From Altericroceibacterium endophyticum (GTDB lineage Bacteria > Pseudomonadota > Alphaproteobacteria > Sphingomonadales > Sphingomonadaceae): a DNA stretch of 64,000 nucleotides. The stretch lies in contig NZ_WTYT01000003.1 of the NCBI RefSeq assembly GCF_009827595.1, positions 310,001 to 374,000 of the forward strand, in the 5' to 3' direction. The notes below the pieces were generated by a model. It searched no databases. It had not been told where the DNA came from and saw nothing but the letters and a program-made list of their open reading frames with translations. Below are positions 42,846 through 50,463 of the stretch, piece by piece (within the stretch, counting starts at the first letter, position 1; every line of letters starts with the position of its first letter). Made by a program: the position numbers and the translations under genes.

Positions 42846-45506
42846 TTAGCGGGCCAGCCATGCCTTGATACCGGCGCGCATTTTCGGCGCGGCGGCAATC
42901 CGTTGGCGCAGGGCAGCAATCGCCTTGTCCACCGGCTTGGCTTCATCAGCATCCAGAGTGCTGCGATAGGCTTCCAGCTTGGTCAGCATGGTCGGCTCAT
43001 CGGATGATGACACCACACGGGTAATGAAGCGTGAGCGGCCAGCATTATCAACCAGCTCGTCCACACGGTCCTGATTCGCCCGGATGAAATCGAAGGCCAG
43101 CTCCGGATAGTTCTGGGCAACGCTGGTGATGATCGACGCACTCACCGTTTTGCCGGGCTTATCCGTCAGGGCAAGATCCAGCGCCTGTTGCGCAATGGCC
43201 TTGTCCTTCGATGCGCCGAGCAGACGGTAATAGGTCGAACGTTCCACCGCGCTGTTCGACTTCGCAGCGAGGTTGGCCAGCATCGTCCATTCCTCCGCAC
43301 TGGCATTGCGCGCAGCGACAGCCAGCAGAGTGGTCTTCAGCGGGCCGTCCAGCGCCTGCGGATTGTCTTTCAGCTCTGCGAAGCGGCTGCGGATCGCATT
43401 CACGACTTCCGGATTGCCGAGCGTTCCCAGCGTGCCGAGCAGTGCCGAGCGCAGATTGGCATCGATCAGCTTTTCACCCTTGCGGGGTTCGAAACCAAGC
43501 TGCTGCAGGCGCGGCAGCCATTTCTGCGCGATCAGCGCATTGAATTGCGCCTCTTCCGGTTCGCCTTCGAGATAGCCCGCCAGATCGGACCAGATACCGA
43601 CCGCCGAGCGTGCGACCACTGGATCGGCGTTCTGCGGGACTGCCGAGAGCATGTCGAGCGCGGAGCCAAGCGGTTGATAGCCCGCCTCTGCCAGAGCGAT
43701 ATTGTCATAGACGAGGCCCATCTGGTCGATCGGGGCAATATCAGGCAGGGTTTTGGTCAGATCAGCGCGCATATCATCGGCATAGAGCGTGCGGAAATAG
43801 CCCAGCTGACCGGCATTGACGATGACCGTGCCGCAGCCTGGCAGGGTCAGCGAGGTGGACCCTTTCAGAATATGGCGCGTCGGGGCATTGTCACCGACAG
43901 AAATCAGCAGCGGCACATTCCAGCTTTGCGGATTGGCAGCAGCTTCTTCGCGCCGGTCCTGACTGAATTCGCTCTGCGTCAGGGCCAGTTTGGTCGAGCC
44001 ATTCACGCATTGACCCTCAACCATCACCAGCGGAACGCCGGGCTGACGGGTGAATTGATCGGCAATGGTGGTGAGACCGGGCGCGCCAGCCTTTTCAACC
44101 GCCTGCCACAGATCCTTGCTCTGCGTGTTCCCGTATTTGTTGGCCTGCATGTAATCCTGCAGACCCGTCCGCCAGATATCCTCGCCAGCATAGGCTTCCA
44201 GCATGGCGATGACGGCTTCACCCTTTTGATAGGTGATGGCGTCGAAGGCCTGATTGGTTTCCTCCACCGTGCGGATTTTCTGCACGACCGGATGGGTGGT
44301 TTCGAAACTGTCGAGCCCCATCGCATATTCGCGGCCATTTACGCGGCCGAGCAGCGCCTGCCATTCGGGATTGAAATGGTCGGTCGCCTTGGTTTCCATC
44401 CAGCTGGCGAAACCTTCATTCAGCCAGAGATCGTCCCACCATGCCATGGTGACCAGATCGCCGAACCATTGATGCGCGACTTCATGCGCCTGCGTCACGT
44501 AAATCTGCTGGCGCACGGCGGGGCTGGTGATCGCGGGATCGTTGAGGAGGATGCGTTCGAACGTGAACACCGCGCCCCAGTTTTCCATGGCGCCGAAAAA
44601 TTGCGACTGGCCGGGACCGGCAATATTGTCGAGCTTCGGCAGTGGGTAATCGACGCCGAAATAATCGTTGTAATAGCCGACCAGCGGGGCAAGCGTGTCG
44701 AGCGCATAGCGCGATTCTTCGCCGCTACCGGTGGGCGCAACGATGCCCACTTCGGTGCCGCTGGGCGTGGCTTTCGCCATGCGTTCAAAATCGCCAAGGC
44801 CGAAGAACAGCAGATAGGAGGACATTTTCGGGCTGGTGCCGAACGTGACCTGTTTGAAACCGTTGCCCAGCTCCTTTTCACTGGCCACCGGCATATTGCT
44901 CACCGCCATCTGGTCGGCGGGAACGATGGCGGATAGATCGAAGGTCGCCTTGTAAATCGGCTCGTCAAACATCGGTGCGAAGCGGCGCGCATCGGGCGCT
45001 TCGAACTGGGTGAACAGACCACGGCGGTCTTCACCCGTCACTTTGTCGGGGTAATCCAGTGCAAACAGGCCGTTGGCCTGCGTGTTGATCGTGCCGGTAT
45101 AGGCCGTGTCGAGGCGATATTTGCCTGGCTCGATGGTCTCGCCATTGGCGAAGGACACGGTCTGTTTTTCCGGATCGAGCGCTGCCTGCATCTCCATCAC
45201 GCTGCCGTCGGCGGCGATCAGGCTGGCCTTGGTAATGTCCAGATCAGCCGCGCTCAGCACCAGCGCATCGGCCGCTTCATAGACTTCCAGGTCCACGCTG
45301 GACACACCCGAGAAGGTCAGATTGGCCGCATCGGGCGTGATGGTGATGGAATAATGCGACGGGCGCGCAATGCGGGGCAGGTCGCTGGGGATTGAGGCGG
45401 GGACTGGCGCACCGGACAATTGCGGTGTCTGGCCTGCATCATTCGCCGGAATGGAGGCGCATCCAGCCAGCAACATCGCGGCCAGGGATGGGAAAATTAT
45501 ACGCAT
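42846..45506 (-). CDS. M1 family aminopeptidase lipoprotein
   Basis: 886-residue zinc aminopeptidase. The signal peptide ends in lipobox LAGCAS (Cys16), so it is anchored to a membrane facing the periplasm. The substrate-specificity motif GAMENWG begins at residue 305, and the zinc site HEVAHQWFGDLVTMAWWD starts at His341, with the second Glu at about residue 364 in LWLNEGFAS. The C-terminal ERAP1-like helical domain is present. It is not the cytoplasmic PepN, which lacks a signal peptide. The ATG was chosen to give the lipoprotein signal; 17 extra codons upstream look unlikely. It lies 79 bases downstream of the histidine kinase gene on the same strand. Confidence 0.92.
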   Translation of the reverse strand: MRIIFPSLAAMLLAGCASIPANDAGQTPQLSGAPVPASIPSDLPRIARPSHYSITITPDAANLTFSGVSSVDLEVYEAADALVLSAADLDITKASLIAADGSVMEMQAALDPEKQTVSFANGETIEPGKYRLDTAYTGTINTQANGLFALDYPDKVTGEDRRGLFTQFEAPDARRFAPMFDEPIYKATFDLSAIVPADQMAVSNMPVASEKELGNGFKQVTFGTSPKMSSYLLFFGLGDFERMAKATPSGTEVGIVAPTGSGEESRYALDTLAPLVGYYNDYFGVDYPLPKLDNIAGPGQSQFFGAMENWGAVFTFERILLNDPAITSPAVRQQIYVTQAHEVAHQWFGDLVTMAWWDDLWLNEGFASWMETKATDHFNPEWQALLGRVNGREYAMGLDSFETTHPVVQKIRTVEETNQAFDAITYQKGEAVIAMLEAYAGEDIWRTGLQDYMQANKYGNTQSKDLWQAVEKAGAPGLTTIADQFTRQPGVPLVMVEGQCVNGSTKLALTQSEFSQDRREEAAANPQSWNVPLLISVGDNAPTRHILKGSTSLTLPGCGTVIVNAGQLGYFRTLYADDMRADLTKTLPDIAPIDQMGLVYDNIALAEAGYQPLGSALDMLSAVPQNADPVVARSAVGIWSDLAGYLEGEPEEAQFNALIAQKWLPRLQQLGFEPRKGEKLIDANLRSALLGTLGTLGNPEVVNAIRSRFAELKDNPQALDGPLKTTLLAVAARNASAEEWTMLANLAAKSNSAVERSTYYRLLGASKDKAIAQQALDLALTDKPGKTVSASIITSVAQNYPELAFDFIRANQDRVDELVDNAGRSRFITRVVSSSDEPTMLTKLEAYRSTLDADEAKPVDKAIAALRQRIAAAPKMRAGIKAWLAR

Positions 45507-45585
45507 GTTCTTAGGAGACTCCGGATCATGATTTCCGATGTAACCGTTTAGCAACAAATATCGATGCGTCTAAGCCTTTCGTCGA

Positions 45586-46983
45586 TCATTGTGGAACGTT
45601 CGTCGGAAGATGGAGCTCCGCGCGCAAGCCAGAGATGGCGTCCCCGTCATCCCGGCGATTGCGTAAAACCAGCGTGCCGCCATGCTGTTCGGCGATTGCG
45701 CGGGCCAGTGTCAGGCCCAGTCCGGCACCGCCCGTGCCGCGATTGCGCGAAGGGTCGCCGCGCGTAAAAGGTTGCAGCATTTTGTCGATCTCGTCTTCAG
45801 GGATGCCGGGGCCGTCATCATCCACCCGGATCACGGCCTGATCCCCCTCCGCGAAGACGGAAATGCGGGCCCTGTCGCCATAACGCAGCGCATTGCTGAC
45901 CAGATTGCGCAAGGCGCGGCGCAGCCAAGTGGCGCGCAGAGGCAGCGACACGCGCGTGGTCGATCCGAGTTCGACCGCTTCGCCCATATCTTCAAATTCC
46001 TCAACCACCGAGGCAACCAGCGCAGAGAGTTCGGTCCGTTCCAGATCATCGGTGGGGCGGCCCACACGGGCAAGCGAGAGAATATCGTCCAGCGAGCGGG
46101 TGATGTCCTCTATCGTGGTGGCCATCTTGGCGCGTTCAACCGGATTTTCGACAGATTCGATACGGACACGCAGCGCCGCAAGCGGGGTTTTGAGATCATG
46201 ACCGATCGCGCCGAGCATGACGTCTTTTTCATTCAGCAGCGCGGCGATCCGTTCTTCCATCGCATTATGCGCGCTGATCAGCTGGCGCGTATCAGCGGGG
46301 CCGCCGGGGATGATCTGTCCTTCCAGCGCGCGGGTTTCGGTAAAGGTTTCGACCCGCCGGGTCAGCGCGGCAATCGGACGGGTGATCCGGCGCAGCAGCA
46401 AGGCCAGTCCGCCGACCAGCACGACGTAGAGAAACAGGGTTTGCAACACCAAAGAGCCCAGCGCGCGGGGCTCCCCCTTGGGCGTGGGGATGCGCACCAC
46501 AACCCACTCGCTCTGCCCCGCAGTGCGCAATCCGGCGATCAGCAATTCGCGCTCTATCAGATCATCGTAGAAACGGCGGTTGCGCCTGTTCTGCAGATAT
46601 TCCAGCGATGGTCTATCCCGCGTGACGGGCCGTTCCAGCACGACCAGATCGTCAATCTGCGTGCCCTGATCCTCCAGAATGCGCCGCAAAACCGTTTCGC
46701 GTTTGGTGTCGCGCTGTTCACCGGGTTGCAACGGAGATGCAGCGCGCAGGCTGGTGCGCAAATCGCGCCAATGGTGCCGGTCATGCTTTCCGCCGCGATT
46801 TTCGCGCCGTTCATTCGGTTCAGCCAGCAGGGTGAAGGCGGCCGCGTTAAGCAGACCGGCTTCGCGCCGCTGTTCCTGCGCGCGATAGAGCAATATGGCG
46901 GAAATCCCCTGTGCAACGAACAGGGCCACAGCCACGGCCAGCAGCATCTGGCCCAGCAGGCTGCGGGGGAACAGACGCCGCAT
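45586..46983 (-). CDS. Sensor histidine kinase, EnvZ-like architecture
   Basis: 465-residue two-component kinase. One transmembrane helix near residues 8-28, a periplasmic sensor domain of about 120 residues rich in Arg/His, a second helix near 175-195 (LVLQTLFLYVVLVGGLALLL), a HAMP segment, the phosphoacceptor His262 in AIGHDLKTPLAALRVR, and an ATPase domain with LRNLVSNALRYG, DDGPGIPEDEI and GTGGAGLGLTLARAIA. All kinase boxes are intact. The start overlaps the response regulator stop (ATGA). Its signal cannot be read from the sequence; the EF-hand gene in the same unit suggests envelope or metal/Ca stress. Confidence 0.93.
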   Translation of the reverse strand: MRRLFPRSLLGQMLLAVAVALFVAQGISAILLYRAQEQRREAGLLNAAAFTLLAEPNERRENRGGKHDRHHWRDLRTSLRAASPLQPGEQRDTKRETVLRRILEDQGTQIDDLVVLERPVTRDRPSLEYLQNRRNRRFYDDLIERELLIAGLRTAGQSEWVVVRIPTPKGEPRALGSLVLQTLFLYVVLVGGLALLLRRITRPIAALTRRVETFTETRALEGQIIPGGPADTRQLISAHNAMEERIAALLNEKDVMLGAIGHDLKTPLAALRVRIESVENPVERAKMATTIEDITRSLDDILSLARVGRPTDDLERTELSALVASVVEEFEDMGEAVELGSTTRVSLPLRATWLRRALRNLVSNALRYGDRARISVFAEGDQAVIRVDDDGPGIPEDEIDKMLQPFTRGDPSRNRGTGGAGLGLTLARAIAEQHGGTLVLRNRRDDGDAISGLRAELHLPTNVPQ

Positions 46984-47717
46984 CAGGCCTGATCCGCCGG
47001 AATGCGGCGGACATCGGCGGCAAAGCGGTAGCCGCCGCCCCAGACTGTCTGGATCATCTTCGGATCGCGGCTATCCTCTTCGATCTTGCGGCGCAGACGG
47101 CTGACCTGATTATCGACGGCCCGGTCGAACATATGCGCCTCCCGCCCCTGGACCATATCCAGCAATTTGTCGCGGTCCAGCACTTGCCGTGGATGATCGA
47201 GAAAGGCGGTCAGGAGCCGGAATTCGGCCGATGAAATCGGAACCACCGCGCCGTCACGGTCGGTCAAGCGGTGCTTCAGCGGGTCGAGCCTCCAGCCTTC
47301 AAATTCATAATGTGCATCCTCTGACGGTTCGCTCGCCGGGCGGGTGGCGCGGCGCAGGACGGAGCGGATGCGAGCGACCAGTTCACGCGGTTCGAAAGGC
47401 TTTACCACATAATCATCTGCGCCGACTTCCAGCCCGATGATCCGGTCCATAGCCTCCCCCTTTGCGGTGAGCAGGATGGTCGGAATCTTCTTCGTTTCGA
47501 TCAGGTGGCGGCATAGCGAAAGACCATCTTCGCCTGGCATCATGATATCCAGCAGGACCAGATCCGGCTGCAACTGGATCAGCGCCGATCGCGCCTTGGC
47601 GGCATCTTCGGCTTCATGCACGACGAACCCCTGACGGGTCAGATAATCCGCCAGGGGTTCGCGCAGGCTGGGCTCGTCATCGACGAGCAACAGCGTGATG
47701 GAAGACATTTCGGTCAT
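46983..47717 (-). CDS. OmpR-family response regulator
   Basis: 244-residue transcription regulator. Receiver domain: acidic pair in VDDEPSLRE (Asp13/Asp14), phosphoacceptor Asp57 in LLDIMMPGEDG, and the conserved Lys in VVKPFEPREL. The C-terminal winged helix of the OmpR/PhoB type ends with IQTVWGGGYRFAADVRR. The ATG at 47717 (MTEMSS) has GGAA 4 bases upstream; MSSITL nine bases later is an alternative. OmpR-type regulators usually bind tandem direct repeats, and such repeats are present upstream of the EF-hand gene. Confidence 0.93.
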   Translation of the reverse strand: MTEMSSITLLLVDDEPSLREPLADYLTRQGFVVHEAEDAAKARSALIQLQPDLVLLDIMMPGEDGLSLCRHLIETKKIPTILLTAKGEAMDRIIGLEVGADDYVVKPFEPRELVARIRSVLRRATRPASEPSEDAHYEFEGWRLDPLKHRLTDRDGAVVPISSAEFRLLTAFLDHPRQVLDRDKLLDMVQGREAHMFDRAVDNQVSRLRRKIEEDSRDPKMIQTVWGGGYRFAADVRRIPADQA

Positions 47718-47751
47718 GCTGTTCCGGGATAGCCCATTTTCATCATCAATG

Positions 47752-48282
47752 TCAGCTGGCGGTGTTGTTTCGTGCAGCGCGCCGGTCCTTGCGCTGTTCA
47801 CGCATCGCCTGATGGGCGGCTTTCCGCTCTCCCGCGGTCAGCGTGCCGTCACTATTGGCATCGGCCGCGTCAAAGCGGGCGAGGGCGGCAGCCTGAAATG
47901 CGGCCTTGGTGACCGGGCCATCGGCATTGGCGCGGGGCATACCGCCCATCATGCCTCTCATCCCGCGATGACGGCCCATCTTGTGGCCGCGTTTTCCGCC
48001 GCGCTTTTCATGGGCAGCGGTAAATTCCTGCTGCGAGAGTGCGCCATCGCCATCGGCATCCATTTTCTGGAAGCGTTTTTCGAGGCGCGCCGTGTGGTCG
48101 GCCTCATCAAGCATGCCGTCACCATTCGCATCCATCCGGTCGAACATCGCGGAGGATCTTTCCTGCACCTTGGCGCGGGTCACATCCTTACCGGCGCCAT
48201 AGCCACCGGGAGCAGCAAATGCCGCGCCGCCTGCAATCACAGTCGCGGCCGCTGCCAGGCTCAAAGTCAGTTTCTTAGCCAT
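47752..48282 (-). CDS. Exported EF-hand protein with His/Arg/Met-rich linker
   Basis: 176-residue protein with a signal peptide ending in AFAAPG. Three EF-hand loops are seen: residues 51-62 (DANGDGMLDEAD, with Asp rather than Glu at position 12), 75-86 (DADGDGALSQQE) and 141-152 (DANSDGTLTAGE). A linker at about 95-117 is rich in His, Arg, Met and Gly (RGHKMGRHRGMRGMMGG), reminiscent of metal-binding stretches. It should be a periplasmic Ca-binding protein and may help sense envelope or metal conditions. It is the first gene of a unit followed by the response regulator 34 bases later and the kinase. AAGGAG is a few bases before the start. Confidence 0.85.
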   Translation of the reverse strand: MAKKLTLSLAAAATVIAGGAAFAAPGGYGAGKDVTRAKVQERSSAMFDRMDANGDGMLDEADHTARLEKRFQKMDADGDGALSQQEFTAAHEKRGGKRGHKMGRHRGMRGMMGGMPRANADGPVTKAAFQAAALARFDAADANSDGTLTAGERKAAHQAMREQRKDRRAARNNTAS

Positions 48283-48381
48283 CGCTCATATACTCCTTGA
48301 AATGGTAAGAGTGGCGGGGCTTCAATCAGACGGGGGAAACATCGTTGCCTTGCCACTCACAATGCCGTTTTAGGGGGCGTG

Positions 48382-48431
48382 TGTCGCAGCTTTATGCCCG
48401 TGCAGGGCGACCTTGTCGCAAATTGTCGCAA
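48382..48431. promoter_or_regulatory. TGTCGCA direct repeats, candidate response-regulator operator
   Basis: TGTCGCA occurs at 48382, 48414 and 48424. The last two form a tandem TTGTCGCAA repeat with a 10-bp period (48413-48431); the first is 32 bp away, about three helical turns. This same-face arrangement upstream of the operon fits an OmpR-family binding site with autoregulation. Confidence 0.45.
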
Positions 48432-48581
48432 GACGCGGATGGCGTTCATACCGGCGAAAGATTGAGGCTTTCCGCAAGCAGAGCGGTCCCCATCAGAGGC
48501 AGGCTGTGCGGGATTCATGCGGCCAAGCGAAACAGCCCCGTGTACATCGACACAGGGCTGTCTTCGAACATCAATATCAGG

Positions 48582-48619
48582 GCAGCCGCCGCCCCGGTCA
48601 ATCAGGCCGGGGCGGCTGC
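48582..48619 (-). terminator. Hairpin after the aminopeptidase P gene
   Basis: Strong stem GCAGCCGCCCCGG with CCGGGGCGG(C)GGCTGC on the minus strand, starting 8 bases past the stop. No T run follows, so termination efficiency is uncertain. Confidence 0.45.
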
Positions 48620-48626
48620 TTGCGCG

Positions 48627-50435
48627 TCAGAGCGCTTTGCAGGCTTCGTCCAGCCAGACGCGGGCATCGCCTTCCAGCTGGGGGGCGAGGCACTCATGCA
48701 CCTTGGCATGATAGTCGTTCCACCAGGCGATTTCTTCCTCGCGCAACAGGCTGACATCCACCAAGTTGCGGTCGATCGGTACCAGGGTGAGCGTTTCGAA
48801 GCCGAAATAGTCCCCTTCAGCGCCCTCGATGGCGCGTGGTTCGACCAGGATCAGATTCTCGATCCGAATGCCAAAGGCGCTCGGCTTGTAATAGCCTGGT
48901 TCGTTGGACAGGATCATGCCCGCGAAGAGTTCCTGATCGGTGCCGGCTTGCCCGCCGCGCGGTTTGGAAATGCGCTGCGGCCCTTCATGCACGGCCAGAA
49001 AGCTACCCACGCCATGCCCGGTGCCATGGCCATAATCCACACCTGCCATCCACAGATATTGCCGCGCCAGCGTATCGAGCTGGGCGCCGCTGGTGCCGGC
49101 GGGGAAGATCTGCCGGTCGAGCGCGATATGCCCCTTCAGAACGCGGGTGAAGCGGTCCTTTACTTCCGCCGGCGGGGCATCGGGGCCGATCCAGACGGTG
49201 CGGGTGATATCGGTCGTCCCATCGGGATATTGGCCGCCCGAATCCACCAGATAGACGCTGTTCGGCTCCAGCGTGCGGTTGGTATTTTCATTCACCCGGT
49301 AATGCGGATTCGCACCATTGGGGCCTGAACCCGAAATCGTATCGAAGGAAAGATCGCGCAGATCGCCGCAGGCTTCGCGGCAATCCTGCAATTTCTCGGC
49401 CGCGGATAATTCATCCACGGCGCCCTTCGGCGCCTCGACCGAAATCCAGTGGAGGAAATTGGCCACCGCAGCGCCATCCCGCGCCTGTGAAGCGCGCTGT
49501 CCAGCGATTTCCGTTTCGTTCTTGATGGCCTTGGGCAGCACGGCGGGGTCCATCGCCTCGACCGTTTCGGCGCGTCCGGCTTCGAGCGCCTGAAACACCG
49601 CTGCGACCGTGCGTTCGGGATCGACCGCGATCCGCCGCCCGCCATATTCGCTCCGCAGCACGCCTTCAAAGCCGCTGCGCTGGCGGATGCGCACGGCATT
49701 GCCGAGCTTGCGCGAGACTTCCTCAGGCACTTTGCGCGGGTCGATGAACCAGTCCGCCGTACCGTCCTGATTGACGACAACGTAGGACAGCGCCACCGGC
49801 GTGCGGGCGACATCCTCACCCCTGATATTCAGCAGCCAGGCAACCGAATCGAGCGCGGAGATAACGGTTCCGTCCAGCCCCTCGGCCTTGAGCCATTCCG
49901 CAATGGCGGCGCGTTTATCCGCACTGGTCTGCCCTGCCAGCGCATCATCCTGCAGGAAGGCGGGGGCAGCGGAAGGCTGCGGCTGATCCTCCCAGATATG
50001 GTCGATCGGATTGTCCGGTGCCTCGACCAGTTCCACGCCATATTTTGCCAGCGTGGCGGCCAGTTTCTGTGCCCAGCCGCGCGTATGCAGCCACGGATCA
50101 TAGGCGATCCGGGCGCCTTCTTCGGCATTCTGGCCCAGCCATTCGCCCATATTGTCGGCGGGCACGGATTTATACTGGAACAGCTTGCCATCCACCTGAT
50201 CACGGACCTGCGCAGTGTAGCGGCCGTCAACAAAGATCGCGGCTTCGTCATTCAGCAAGGCCGCAGCACCGGCGGACCCTTCAAAGCCGGTCAGCCAATG
50301 CAGCCTTTGCGCGTATTCCCCGACATATTCGCTCATATGCTCATCGGAGATGGGCACGACGAATCCGTCCAGCTCCTGACGCCTCAATTCCTTGCGCAGC
50401 GCTTCCAATCGGGATTCATGTGTTTGCATCAACAT
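48627..50435 (-). CDS. pepP: Aminopeptidase P family (M24B) protein
   Basis: 602-residue Xaa-Pro aminopeptidase-like enzyme with two creatinase N-terminal domains and a C-terminal M24 pita-bread domain. Metal-binding residues are in DSGGQYPDGTTDITRTVW (two Asp), HGTGHGVGSFLAVHEGP (His), and later Glu residues (ILSNEPGYY, IRIENLILVE). Length and layout fit the long eukaryotic-type APP1 form, common in alphaproteobacteria, rather than 440-residue E. coli PepP. The start MLMQTHES has AAGGA 8 bases upstream; MQTHES two codons later is the alternative. It is divergent from the oligopeptidase B gene with only 28 bases between start codons. The gene symbol is by analogy. Confidence 0.88.
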   Translation of the reverse strand: MLMQTHESRLEALRKELRRQELDGFVVPISDEHMSEYVGEYAQRLHWLTGFEGSAGAAALLNDEAAIFVDGRYTAQVRDQVDGKLFQYKSVPADNMGEWLGQNAEEGARIAYDPWLHTRGWAQKLAATLAKYGVELVEAPDNPIDHIWEDQPQPSAAPAFLQDDALAGQTSADKRAAIAEWLKAEGLDGTVISALDSVAWLLNIRGEDVARTPVALSYVVVNQDGTADWFIDPRKVPEEVSRKLGNAVRIRQRSGFEGVLRSEYGGRRIAVDPERTVAAVFQALEAGRAETVEAMDPAVLPKAIKNETEIAGQRASQARDGAAVANFLHWISVEAPKGAVDELSAAEKLQDCREACGDLRDLSFDTISGSGPNGANPHYRVNENTNRTLEPNSVYLVDSGGQYPDGTTDITRTVWIGPDAPPAEVKDRFTRVLKGHIALDRQIFPAGTSGAQLDTLARQYLWMAGVDYGHGTGHGVGSFLAVHEGPQRISKPRGGQAGTDQELFAGMILSNEPGYYKPSAFGIRIENLILVEPRAIEGAEGDYFGFETLTLVPIDRNLVDVSLLREEEIAWWNDYHAKVHECLAPQLEGDARVWLDEACKAL

Positions 50436-50463
50436 AGTTGCGGTCCTTTCCCCGCATACATAG

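Larger units (their letters stand above)
48283..48626. other. Leader of the EF-hand/two-component operon and pepP 3' region
   Basis: About 340 bases with no gene. Three copies of TGTCGCA lie 100-150 bases upstream of the EF-hand start, then a hairpin with arms ACAGCCC/GGGCTGT at 48532-48563, and a longer one at 48582-48619 next to the aminopeptidase P stop. I see no small ORF that looks coding. Confidence 0.6.
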
